Assembly (NCBI GenBank): GCA_016936355.1
Contig: JAFGYB010000010.1
Coordinates: forward strand, 61,556 to 125,555
Reading direction: 5' to 3'
Length of the DNA: 64,000 nt
Source of the DNA: Bacteroidales bacterium
GTDB taxonomy: Bacteria > Bacteroidota > Bacteroidia > Bacteroidales > F082
This document shows, one piece after another, positions 26,501-33,240 of this stretch. How positions within the stretch are numbered: the first letter of the stretch is position 1; the number at the start of each line of letters is the position of its first letter. A model generated the notes under the pieces. That model searched no databases, was not told the DNA's origin, and was given only the letters and a program-made list of their open reading frames with translations. Made by a program: the position numbers and the translations under genes.

Positions 26501-28135
26501 TTCAGTGAAATCGGAATGGGTCAGGTTCAGATGGAAATCATATTCGGGCTGTTCCCCCAGAATCATGTTGCCGCTGAGCTTCATTCCCAGGTTCGGATCC
26601 AGAACCGTCAGTGTGTTGTGGAGGGTATCGCTGACCAGACTCCCGGCGTACCGGATGTTCTTGTAGTCGTACCCGTTGAACGATAACTTTTTAATGTTGA
26701 AATGGATGTTGTTTACCCCTTTCCTGGCCAGGTCTTCCATACGAACATTCCCGTCCATATCCACATCGGCCAGCATCCCGTTGGTATTCAGCACTTCATC
26801 CAACGGAAAATGCTCGGCATGCACATCCAGCCCCAGCCTGATCAGGTGGTTGTTGTGCGTTTTCACCGCCAGGTTGAGCGTCATCAACCCCTGTTTTTCG
26901 GGTTTCAGTTCCAGACTGGTGGCAAAATCCTCGTAATACCCCTGAAATTTTCCGGTAATCGTCACCGGCCTGAAAGAACCGATCAGCGAGGGCAGGTGAA
27001 TATGAATGGCTGAATCACCCGGGTAAGCAAAAGTGGACAAATCGGCTGCCGACGTTTTAAAGTCTTTGATGCGAGCCGAGATATAAGAGTTATAAAAATC
27101 AGGCAATCCGGTAAACCCCACATTTCCGTAAAACCGACTGGCTTTTCCAAACCGAACATCCAGATCCGTCGCCCGAAGAGCCGCCACCGTTCCTTTGGCA
27201 CTGCCCCCCTCAATATGCAACACATCGGGCATGTTGAACATCTCCCCGGAAAAATAACCCAGATCCGTCATATCCAGCACGGAAGGTCCCAGATGAACCG
27301 TCATCCGCACCGAATCAATGTAATAGCTGTACGTATCCCAGCTGTTGGTGTGCATGGTGTAATCGGCCTGAATAAAGGAATGATTGGTTTTCGCCTTCAC
27401 ATTTTTGAATACGAACCAATGGGGTCCCAGCGACATATCCGTGCTCAGTTTTTTGATTACAAAACCCGACTGCTCGCGGCCGCTCAGCTCCTGCAGCGCA
27501 AAATGCATGGAATCATCCGTCAGGTGAAAATTGCGGGCTTTGATCGTGGCATCGTACACATTCAGATTGGAAAAATCGATGGTGTGGGGGCCAACCGTAT
27601 CGTGAACATTATCGTCTTTCAGCCTGAAATGCACGTGTTGCAGGTTGATGTTGTTAATGACCAGCTTAAATGGTTTAGGCGGGGTCGTACTGGGAGTCGT
27701 ATCGTTGGATTCCAGTTCCTTCACAAACTTTATAAATGAATAGTCGGAAGCTCCTTTCGGATTGATCAGGAAAAAATCCAGTGTATCCATGCGTACCGAG
27801 CGGAACCGGAAATTGCCGGACAACAATTCCAGCAGTTCGGGCCGGGCCTGCAGCAATCCGACGTACACCATCTTCTCGTTCAGTGTATCCTTCAGGTACA
27901 GTCCCCGTACCCGGACACCCCGGAATAAATCAATGCGTACCGATTGAAACCCCAGTTGGGTATGCGTTTTCCCGGCCACATAAGTAGAAACTTTCTTCAG
28001 CACATACGCCTGCACAAACGGCTGACGAAAAACAAATCCGGCAATCAGCAATAGCGAAAACAGGCCCAGTATCATGTAGAGAATAACTACCGGCCACCTT
28101 TTTTTCCTATTTTTGCTGAGTTTTTTTTCTTCCAC
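23594..28135 (-). CDS. tamB: TamB-like translocation and assembly module / inter-membrane bridge protein
   Basis: About 1513 residues. A basic N-terminus and a membrane anchor (about 12-35) are followed by a very long run of beta-strands typical of AsmA/TamB bridge proteins. The C-terminal TamB (DUF490) domain contains LNLNSAGDVNLAGDYIVDKGSLNFTLG-like sequence and QEMISLLVLGTF near 1335. The last 20 residues are Lys-rich. There is no ATG near the N-terminus; GTG at 28135 is used here, with GTG at 28144 as an alternative overlapping tsaD. Members carry lipids or help outer-membrane proteins between membranes. The next gene starts inside its stop (ATGA overlap). Confidence 0.88.
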   Translation of the reverse strand: MEEKKLSKNRKKRWPVVILYMILGLFSLLLIAGFVFRQPFVQAYVLKKVSTYVAGKTHTQLGFQSVRIDLFRGVRVRGLYLKDTLNEKMVYVGLLQARPELLELLSGNFRFRSVRMDTLDFFLINPKGASDYSFIKFVKELESNDTTPSTTPPKPFKLVINNINLQHVHFRLKDDNVHDTVGPHTIDFSNLNVYDATIKARNFHLTDDSMHFALQELSGREQSGFVIKKLSTDMSLGPHWFVFKNVKAKTNHSFIQADYTMHTNSWDTYSYYIDSVRMTVHLGPSVLDMTDLGYFSGEMFNMPDVLHIEGGSAKGTVAALRATDLDVRFGKASRFYGNVGFTGLPDFYNSYISARIKDFKTSAADLSTFAYPGDSAIHIHLPSLIGSFRPVTITGKFQGYYEDFATSLELKPEKQGLMTLNLAVKTHNNHLIRLGLDVHAEHFPLDEVLNTNGMLADVDMDGNVRMEDLARKGVNNIHFNIKKLSFNGYDYKNIRYAGSLVSDTLHNTLTVLDPNLGMKLSGNMILGEQPEYDFHLNLTHSDFTELNWWNEKNFHLKTRATIHFTGNNLTQLAGFIHMKNTDLQFGKQTYPVEDIIVSKARNLHDQIISFRSDIMNWELSGDYEVTELGTILPHLFHQYYAGIHEDTLIGSYRSNNLLFKLRLLKPELIGEQFVPGLSISRDAFFEASMNFRHPSVFARAYASDISYQGIDMKDNRFQVRSQNKALNVEYRIRHLILKDSTHTDKSVFGMDSLAMNMRMDSDTLNFGMNWKNLKSQWRNTGRVDGYYVQGDSTDLLRISKSKVYVNDTLWHMDPRNRMIRKNNSWKFEHFLVNGGQSQVLFQGTVPEHTGDSLEVSFRNWNLSNLALLWKYLGFDLSGTLNGYVNLSKRGEGYSPVANLTVDKLSLNRSPMGTAYVLSTWDNVNNSAFIKAQVINKTVFPARNFGLDGFYYPYRNQNQFDLTGTFDQMKLRGANRFLREYVTNLKGKATGKVHLTGSFRQPELTGAVSLDTVSMVVNYLNTKYSFYHNQFVFNKNYIDFGKFRVYDTLGNYGELQGKLLFHYFRDPALDVHLTTNRLLFFNTNQRPDDVYFGTAFASGKVDITGPLDNITLDLNVQSDNGTSVVLPLDYSTELSDKDFIVFEQPKDTVKNKKKETVLNLPAPSQSQYQINLNMGVRPSANLKIYLPSAMGTIESQGEGELNLNLNSAGDVNLAGDYIVDKGSLNFTLGDFVRKHLELVKGGRISWSGDPYKATVNIKGLYKLKADLSTLGLTIDSTAAYKNRVNVNCYVVLSHELFNPEISFQITFPDMDPDMRRQVYAQLDTTNQALMNQEMISLLVLGTFTMSDAVKVDLTSSYYKILSNQLSSLLSRISKDFDVGLNYKPGDNISKEEFDVALSTQLFDNRLMINGNFGMSYDRQNRQASNLVGDVDIGYKLTKDGRWLLKVYNHSNVNSWYYYSNYDKISPYTQGVGIAYRKSFDNLAELFGRKKKPVPDKKKKKKDKAEDQTTQKPAQ

Positions 28136-28136
28136 T

Positions 28137-29153
28137 ATGAGCACTTATATTTTAGGCATCGAATCTTCCTGTGACGACACATCTGCAGCCGTGTTGCAGG
28201 ACACCCGCATACTATCCAACGTCATCGCCAACCAAGACATTCACAAGCAATACGGAGGAGTTGTTCCCGAACTGGCTTCCCGGGCACACCAGCAAAATAT
28301 CATCCCCGTCGTTGAGGTGGCCCTGCGTCAGGCAAAAATAAGTAAAAATCAATTGAGTGCCGTAGCTTTTACACGCGGTCCGGGACTTTTGGGATCGCTG
28401 CTCGTGGGCACCTCTTTTGCCAAGTCGTTTGCCCTGGGTCTGGGCATTCCCATCATCGAGGTAAACCACCTGAGAGCCCACATCCTGGCGCATTTCATCC
28501 AGGCCAGCGACGACCACCGCACCCCGCAGTTTCCTTTCCTCTGCCTCACCGTTTCGGGCGGCCACACCCAGATCGTTCGCGTGGACAGTCCCTCGGAAAT
28601 GAAGATCCTGGGTCAGACCATCGACGATGCCGCCGGTGAAGCCTTCGACAAATCCGCCAAAATCATGGGCCTGCCCTATCCCGGCGGTCCGCACATCGAC
28701 AAGCTGGCCGCCATCGGTAACCCGCAGGCCTATGCCTTTCCCGAACCCAAAATTCAGGGACTGAATTACAGTTTCAGCGGACTGAAAACCTCGTTCCTGT
28801 ATTTTATCCGCGACGAGCTCAAAAAGAACGAACAGTTCATCGAAGAAAACAAAGCCGACCTGGCATCGTCTATCCAGTATACCATCATCCGCATTCTGCT
28901 GAGTAAGCTGCGCCGTGCCGCCCGCGAAACCGGCATCACCGAAATTGCCATCGCCGGGGGTGTCTCTGCCAATTCGGGACTGCGCCATACCCTCAACGAA
29001 ATGGCCGCTAAAGAAGGATGGAATACCTATCTTCCGGCCTTTCAGTTCACCACCGACAACGCCGCCATGATCGCCATCGCCGGCTACTTCAAATACCTCA
29101 ACAAAGAATTCGCCCCGCAGACGATTACGCCGTTTGCGAAGAGTTTGTTTTAA
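28137..29153 (+). CDS. tsaD: tRNA N6-threonylcarbamoyladenosine transferase TsaD
   Basis: A 338-residue ASKHA-fold enzyme that transfers threonylcarbamoyl to A37 of ANN-decoding tRNAs. GIESSCDDTSAAV opens the protein, the metal-binding HLRAH is at 111-115, and VSGGHTQ, DDAAGEAFDK and GGVSANSGLR follow. The start at 28137 (MSTYILGIESS) is chosen over the in-frame ATG at 28113, which would add eight residues running into tamB. The start lies one base from the divergent tamB GTG, so its promoter must be inside the tamB coding region. Confidence 0.97.
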   Translation: MSTYILGIESSCDDTSAAVLQDTRILSNVIANQDIHKQYGGVVPELASRAHQQNIIPVVEVALRQAKISKNQLSAVAFTRGPGLLGSLLVGTSFAKSFALGLGIPIIEVNHLRAHILAHFIQASDDHRTPQFPFLCLTVSGGHTQIVRVDSPSEMKILGQTIDDAAGEAFDKSAKIMGLPYPGGPHIDKLAAIGNPQAYAFPEPKIQGLNYSFSGLKTSFLYFIRDELKKNEQFIEENKADLASSIQYTIIRILLSKLRRAARETGITEIAIAGGVSANSGLRHTLNEMAAKEGWNTYLPAFQFTTDNAAMIAIAGYFKYLNKEFAPQTITPFAKSLF

Positions 29154-29200
29154 GTCGCAAGTTTGAAGTTTTAAGTTCAGAGTTTTGAGTTTAAAAAGCC

Positions 29201-29342
29201 TGTCATATCGACGATACGAAGTGAGGAGACTTGCCTGCCGCAGGCTGGAGTCTCCTTTATCACAGCCAGTGCATCATTCTTATTTCCGGTTCATGAGATT
29301 TCTCACACGCCCCGCAAAACTTCCCGGAGGTTCGAAATGACA
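29201..29342. repeat. Dispersed repeat, family C, copy 1
   Basis: A unit bounded by TGTCATATCGA and TCGAAATGACA, with internal inverted segments (GAGACTTGCCTGCCGCAGGC, TGGAGTCTCC). The second copy at 32464-32592 has the same ends. Lies in the 410-base gap after tsaD, which holds no gene. Confidence 0.7.
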
Positions 29343-29352
29343 GTAAAAAACA

Positions 29353-29458
29353 TCGTCATTGCGAGGAGAACCGAAGGGACGACGCGGCAATCTTTTATGG
29401 AACACGGAACCTGCGTTGATACAGATCGCTTCGTCGCACACTCCTCGCGACAGGGACG
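29353..29458. repeat. Dispersed repeat, family A, copy 1
   Basis: A 106-base unit starting TCGTCATTGCGA and ending CCTCGCGACAGGGACG. It shares blocks GCAATCTTTTA and TTGATACAGATCGCTT with 31845-31947. Starts 10 bases after repeat C copy 1. Confidence 0.75.
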
Positions 29459-29563
29459 GCGTGGAGGATGTTTTTTCATTTTTCAATATTCATTCATCAT
29501 GACTCATGCTTCATTTTCAGAACTTTTCCTAACTTAGCTCCTTATTCACTTAACAGTAAGCCC

Positions 29564-30199
29564 ATGCCTACCCAATCAGCACTGGAAGCCCTGCAGCACC
29601 TGCGGGATCCACACACCTTTCAATGGTACGTCATTCCCTTGTTTGCCTTCGTCGTGTATGTGTACGCCGTGGAGGTGGAACGCAAAAACTGGAACGTTCT
29701 CTTTGCCGGACTGGCCTTCTGGGGCATGGACTGGTTCAACGAAATCTGGAATTCGCTGGTCTTTCATTTCACCAACTTCGCGCCCGTATGGGGTGCCCCG
29801 GGGAAGTCGGCCTTCGAACTCCTCATCGGACTGAACATCGAAATCTCCTTCATGTTCGCCATCGCCGGTATTGCCTTCGCCAAGATGCTGCCCAAAGACA
29901 AGAAAATGAAAATTCTGGGCCTTCCCAACCGCTGGTTTTTCGCCATCGTCAACTCCATCTTCTGTGTCTTTGTGGAAGTCCTGCTCAACGCCGTGGGCGC
30001 CCTCACCTGGGACTATAGCTGGTGGAACGCCTCCGTGCCTTTCCTGATCTTCATCTTCGGCTACATGACCTTCTTCGTGGTCTCCTACTGGGTGCACGAC
30101 ATGGAAAAAGTCAGCCGCAAAATCAAAACCACCGGCATCATTTATGCTGTCGATATCGTCGCCATTCTGATTTTTGGTGTGATTCTGGGATGGCTTTAG
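29564..30199 (+). CDS. Multi-spanning membrane protein of unknown function
   Basis: A 211-residue protein with about six or seven hydrophobic segments (near 17-35, 42-60, 85-105, 122-142, 152-172, 188-208). The start at 29564 (MPTQSALEALQH) is preferred; the ORF extends upstream to 29468 through repeat-derived sequence. Conserved-looking residues include EVERKNW, GMDWFNEIWNSL and TWDYSWWNAS, with many Trp and Phe. I do not recognise the family. It lies inside the repeat island and is followed by a long non-coding stretch. Confidence 0.7.
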   Translation: MPTQSALEALQHLRDPHTFQWYVIPLFAFVVYVYAVEVERKNWNVLFAGLAFWGMDWFNEIWNSLVFHFTNFAPVWGAPGKSAFELLIGLNIEISFMFAIAGIAFAKMLPKDKKMKILGLPNRWFFAIVNSIFCVFVEVLLNAVGALTWDYSWWNASVPFLIFIFGYMTFFVVSYWVHDMEKVSRKIKTTGIIYAVDIVAILIFGVILGWL

Positions 30200-30418
30200 G
30201 AATGATGAATGATTACCGATGAATGATGAACCGGGTATTCGTCATTCGACACCCTTTAAGTTCATAGAGTGACTAAATTTCATAAAGTCCGTAAAGTTAT
30301 TGACACAGATTACAACTATAGTCACTTAAGTTCACTTTAGCGCACTCTAGGCACTTCCTTTGGGAACGATGAATGTTTACTGATGAATGATGAATAAAGC
30401 TGTTCATTGTTCGACATT
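30199..30418. repeat. Pair of about 55-base direct repeats flanking a palindromic segment (family D)
   Basis: Copies at 30199-30253 and 30363-30418 share GATGAATG, TTAC, GATGAATGATGAA and TTCGACA. Between them, AGTGACTA (30268-30275) and TAGTCACT (30319-30326) form a perfect 8-base inverted repeat. Part of the 761-base gene-free region 30200-30960. Confidence 0.65.
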
Positions 30419-30471
30419 CATCGATCAACATTCCGAAGGTCGCTTCCATTGAGGGCGCAAAAAAAGAGCCC

Positions 30472-30587
30472 GTTTAACTCTGAGGAGTTCCGACTTGTCG
30501 GGACGACGTGAGAGTCTGCTTGGAATGAAATATCTATTACGATAGCAGATTCTCACGTCCAGCCATAGGCTGGCCTCAGAATTGAAC
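30472..30587. repeat. Dispersed palindromic repeat, family B, copy 2 (inverted relative to copy 1)
   Basis: Ends GTTTAACTCTGAG and CTCAGAATTGAAC. The core GATAGCAGATTCTCACGTC is the reverse complement of the core of copy 1, while the hairpin loops differ. Confidence 0.8.
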
Positions 30588-30936
30588 GTTGGTTGTTGTC
30601 ACGTGCAGCATGCGCGCCGGTCAATGGGTTAAAAACGTACCCGTTGGGAGGTTTTAACTCCCGCATCCCCCCTGCATCAGTCCGGCCTTCCTCCGACCAA
30701 TGTCCGACGGTCGTCGGACCCTTGTCGGACCTTTGTCGGACCCTTGTCGGAGGCACACCCCTTAAAAGGTTAATTTTCATACACATATGCGTTTTAAAAG
30801 AATATAACACTGATCTACTGGAAATTAGACCAATATTTCGTTGAGTTTGTTTCCAACACCCCTTTGACCCCGGTACGGAAATGCTGCCACGCACAGAAAA
30901 AAATGGATTCGGCCGTGCATCAGCCTGAATGATGAC
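30588..30936. other. Gene-free stretch with tandem and inverted repeats
   Basis: Contains a loose inverted repeat at about 30626-30661 (GGGTTAAAA and TTTTAACTCCC) and the 11-base tandem repeat at 30713-30751. Short ORFs on both strands read through it, but their translations are dictated by the repeats. No RNA gene is recognised. Confidence 0.5.
30713..30751. repeat. Eleven-base tandem repeat, about 3.5 units
   Basis: Units GTCGGACCCTT, GTCGGACCTTT and GTCGGACCCTT, then a partial GTCGGA. Related TCCGAC and TCGTCGGACC copies precede it (30692-30720) in the opposite sense. Confidence 0.85.
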
Positions 30937-30944
30937 TACTTTTG
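30937..30944 (+). promoter_or_regulatory. -7 promoter element (TACTTTTG) for cvfB
   Basis: Exact match, 16 bases before the ATG at 30961. Confidence 0.6.
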
Positions 30945-30960
30945 CACAAAATCTGGCATC

Positions 30961-31794
30961 ATGATAGCAATTGGAAAATACAATCAGCTCACCATCCTCC
31001 GGGACAGCAGCGTGGGCCTGTTTCTGGGCGACGAGTCCGGCGAAGAAGTACTGCTGCCCGCGAAATACTGTCCCGAAGCATTCCAGGTGGGAGATGCCAT
31101 CGAGGTGTTCGTCTACCGCGATCACGACAACCGGAAAATCGCCACCACGTTGAAACCCAAAATCGGGATGCACGAATTTGCCCTGTTGCAGGTCAACGCC
31201 ATTGAAACCGTGGGCGCTTTCCTCGACTGGGGGCTGGAGAAGGACCTGCTGGTTCCCTTTAAGGAACAAAAGCCGCGCATGGTGGCCGGCAATAAATACG
31301 TGGTGTATATGGACCTGGACAAGCAAACCGACCGCTTGTATGCCACCGGGAGGATCGACAAAATACTCAGCAACGAAGAGCTCACCGTGAAAGCCGGAGA
31401 AGAAGTGGATCTGATGGTCTATCAGAAAACCGAACTGGGCTATTCCGTCATGATCAACCAAAAGCACAGAGGCATCGTTTTTGAAAACGAGGTATTTCAG
31501 CCGCTGCACATCGGCGACCGGATGAAAGGCTATATAAAAAGGATCAGGGAAGCCAACAAAATGGATGTTTCGCTGCGCCCGCTGGGTTATAAAAACTACA
31601 ACGACCCCAACACCGAAACCGTTTATCAGCTGCTGAAAGACAATGGCGGCACGCTGGAATACGGCGACAAAAGTGCGCCGGAGGTCATTTATGCCCGGTT
31701 CGGCATGAGCAAGAAGGAATTCAAAAAAGCCATCGGCACGCTGTACAAAAACCGGAAAATAACGGTGGAACCCGAACGCATCAAGCTGATTTGA
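30961..31794 (+). CDS. cvfB: CvfB/YitL-like S1-domain RNA-binding protein
   Basis: A 277-residue cytoplasmic protein. Tandem S1-like OB folds (about 1-65, 68-140, 145-212) contain VGAFLDWGLEKDLLVPF, the hallmark of the second domain. A winged-helix C-terminus (about 218-277) has YQLLKDNGGTLEYGDKS and IYARFGMSKKEFKKAIGTLY. The Staphylococcus aureus homologue binds RNA and affects virulence gene expression. Here a general role in RNA binding is all that can be inferred. It stands alone, with repeats on both sides. Confidence 0.92.
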   Translation: MIAIGKYNQLTILRDSSVGLFLGDESGEEVLLPAKYCPEAFQVGDAIEVFVYRDHDNRKIATTLKPKIGMHEFALLQVNAIETVGAFLDWGLEKDLLVPFKEQKPRMVAGNKYVVYMDLDKQTDRLYATGRIDKILSNEELTVKAGEEVDLMVYQKTELGYSVMINQKHRGIVFENEVFQPLHIGDRMKGYIKRIREANKMDVSLRPLGYKNYNDPNTETVYQLLKDNGGTLEYGDKSAPEVIYARFGMSKKEFKKAIGTLYKNRKITVEPERIKLI

Positions 31795-31844
31795 GGACGG
31801 TTCCCTGATCGGTCCCGGTTGACCAAAAAACCAATAAAAAACGA

Positions 31845-31947
31845 TCGTCATTGCGATCCCGGTTCATCGGGAGAAGCAATCTTTTACAGGACATCAGCAC
31901 TGTATTGATACAGATCGCTTTGTCGCACACTCCTCGCGATAGGGACG
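31845..31947. repeat. Dispersed repeat, family A, copy 2
   Basis: Same orientation as 29353-29458. Begins TCGTCATTGCGA, shares TTGATACAGATCGCTT and GTCGCACACTCCTCGCGA, and ends AGGGACG. The segment after the first block is diverged and forms its own hairpin (CCCGGTTCATCGGG). Confidence 0.75.
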
Positions 31948-32005
31948 ATATGGTGTGAGAGTGGCAAAAAAATGAATAGAAAAGAGGATTCCGTAGCGCT
32001 CTTTA

Positions 32006-32043
32006 AGATTCTCACTCCCGATCAATCGGGATCAGAATTAAAC
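32006..32043. repeat. Half copy of repeat family B
   Basis: The reverse complement of bases 20338-20375, including the perfect CCCGATCAATCGGG hairpin and the GAATTAAAC end. The other half is missing, so it is either a decayed copy or a minimal unit. Confidence 0.75.
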
Positions 32044-32059
32044 TTTAAATGGAGTTGGA

Positions 32060-32344
32060 CTAAAACTTCACATCATTCAAACTTTCATCCCGTTCAAACA
32101 CCCGTTGGGCATAGGAACATACCGGCACGATCTTTAAATGGTTTTCCCGGGCATATTCCACCACTTTCATCACCAGTTGTTTGGCGTAACCCTGTCCGCC
32201 ATACTGCTGGTCCACCACCGTATGGTCGAGCACGATCTTGTTTTCGCCGTCGGCATAAAATGTCACATAACCGGCCTGGTCACCGTCTACTTGCAGCACA
32301 AACCGGCCTTTATTGCCGTTGTTTTCCAGTTCTATGGTTGTCAT
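32060..32344 (-). CDS. Small GNAT-fold acetyltransferase (YjdJ/NATD1-like)
   Basis: A 94-residue single-domain Gcn5-related protein. Strands GRFVLQVDGDQAGYVTFYA and IVLDHTVVDQQYGGQGYAKQLV (motif A, GGQGYAK at about 49-55) are followed by a helix and VPVCSYAQRVFERD, a tail characteristic of this short family. The SYA segment is the family substitute for motif B. The substrate is not known. An exact -7 element lies 25 bases upstream. Confidence 0.88.
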   Translation of the reverse strand: MTTIELENNGNKGRFVLQVDGDQAGYVTFYADGENKIVLDHTVVDQQYGGQGYAKQLVMKVVEYARENHLKIVPVCSYAQRVFERDESLNDVKF

Positions 32345-32369
32345 GATGTCTTGTTTTAATGGTTGCTTA

Positions 32370-32377
32370 CAAATATA
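32370..32377 (-). promoter_or_regulatory. -7 promoter element (TATATTTG)
   Basis: Exact minus-strand match upstream of the small acetyltransferase. Confidence 0.55.
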
Positions 32378-32463
32378 TCGATAATATTAGATGTATCATA
32401 TTCAGTGGTGTTAAACTATGCTAAAACAAATAAGTATTCGGTTTGAAGTTTCGAATATGAAAA

Positions 32464-32592
32464 GTTGTCATTTCGAACCGATCCGACTGAGGCGGAGCGT
32501 TTGAGATATCTCATGGTTATGGAACATTAATTACGTTTTTAAACAAGATGATTTCTCCGCTCCCGGTAAACCGGACTCGTCGAAATGACAAC
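32464..32592. repeat. Dispersed repeat, family C, copy 2
   Basis: A 129-base unit with perfect 13-base terminal inverted repeats, GTTGTCATTTCGA and TCGAAATGACAAC. It occupies much of the 421-base gap 32345-32765. The rest of that gap holds no supported gene. Confidence 0.8.
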
Positions 32593-32765
32593 CTAAACAG
32601 AAAAATCGTACATCCCAACTCATCCCATGCGACCGGGACTATGGCGAACAGCCCGGAATGCCACCCAAAAATTAAAGGATTTGAAACCAATAATTTCGAT
32701 CGGATTTGCCCGACAAAAGAAGAAATTATTATCTTAGTGCACACACCGAAATTAACCCAAGAATC

Positions 32766-33239
32766 ATGAACGAAACAATCCAATTTAACCTGAACGGGGA
32801 GTCGGTGCGGGTGACCACCGACAGCGACCGGCTCCTGTTGTGGGTGCTGCGCACCGACCTGGGCCTCACCGGCACCAAATACGGTTGTGGTGAAGGCATT
32901 TGCGGCGCCTGCACCGTACTGATCAACGACGAAGCCGTCCGCTCCTGCATCACCAGTCTGAAAGAAGTGGAAAACAAAAAGGTCGTCACCATCGAAGGAC
33001 TGGCACACAATGACAAACCCAATGTGCTGCAACAGGCTTTTATGGACCACGATGCCCTGCAGTGCGGCTATTGCACCCCGGGCATGATTATGAACGCCAC
33101 AGCGTTGCTGAAGCACAACCCCCACCCTACCCGCGAGCAAATTATTGCAGGCATGAATGATAACCTCTGCCGTTGCGGAGCCCACAAACGCATTATGGAA
33201 GCCGTGGAAACAGCAGCCAAAGAAACGGGAGGACAGTGA
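32766..33239 (+). CDS. Molybdenum hydroxylase small subunit, (2Fe-2S)2 (IorA/XdhC-type)
   Basis: A 157-residue electron-transfer subunit. The plant-type cluster ligands are Cys41, 46, 49 and 61, and the helical-domain cluster ligands are Cys100, 103, 135 and 137 (GYCTPGM, CRCG). Start at 32766 gives the standard N-terminus; the ORF is open for 20 more codons upstream without family similarity. It passes electrons from the molybdenum site of the next gene's product, which starts after one base. No FAD subunit is encoded nearby, as in isoquinoline 1-oxidoreductase-type enzymes. Confidence 0.93.
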   Translation: MNETIQFNLNGESVRVTTDSDRLLLWVLRTDLGLTGTKYGCGEGICGACTVLINDEAVRSCITSLKEVENKKVVTIEGLAHNDKPNVLQQAFMDHDALQCGYCTPGMIMNATALLKHNPHPTREQIIAGMNDNLCRCGAHKRIMEAVETAAKETGGQ

Positions 33240-33240
33240 C

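Noticed and set aside
25592..26686. 364-codon plus-strand ORF inside tamB
   Set aside because: Antisense of the TamB coding sequence. Its His/Pro/Gln-rich translation has no domain.
30713..30751. Possible CRISPR array
   Set aside because: Units are 11 bases, directly abutting and without spacers, and no cas genes are present.
30593..30844. 83-codon plus-strand ORF with a PTVVGPLSDLCRTLVG motif
   Set aside because: The translation comes directly from the 11-base tandem repeat and nearby inverted repeats; nothing suggests selection for protein.
30553..31851. 432-codon minus-strand ORF opposite cvfB
   Set aside because: It is the antisense shadow of cvfB joined to translated repeat sequence at its C-terminal end. 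Composition is odd and no domain is visible.
32548..32769. 73-codon plus-strand ORF ahead of the iron-sulfur subunit gene
   Set aside because: It begins inside repeat C copy 2, overlaps the next gene's start, and resembles no family.
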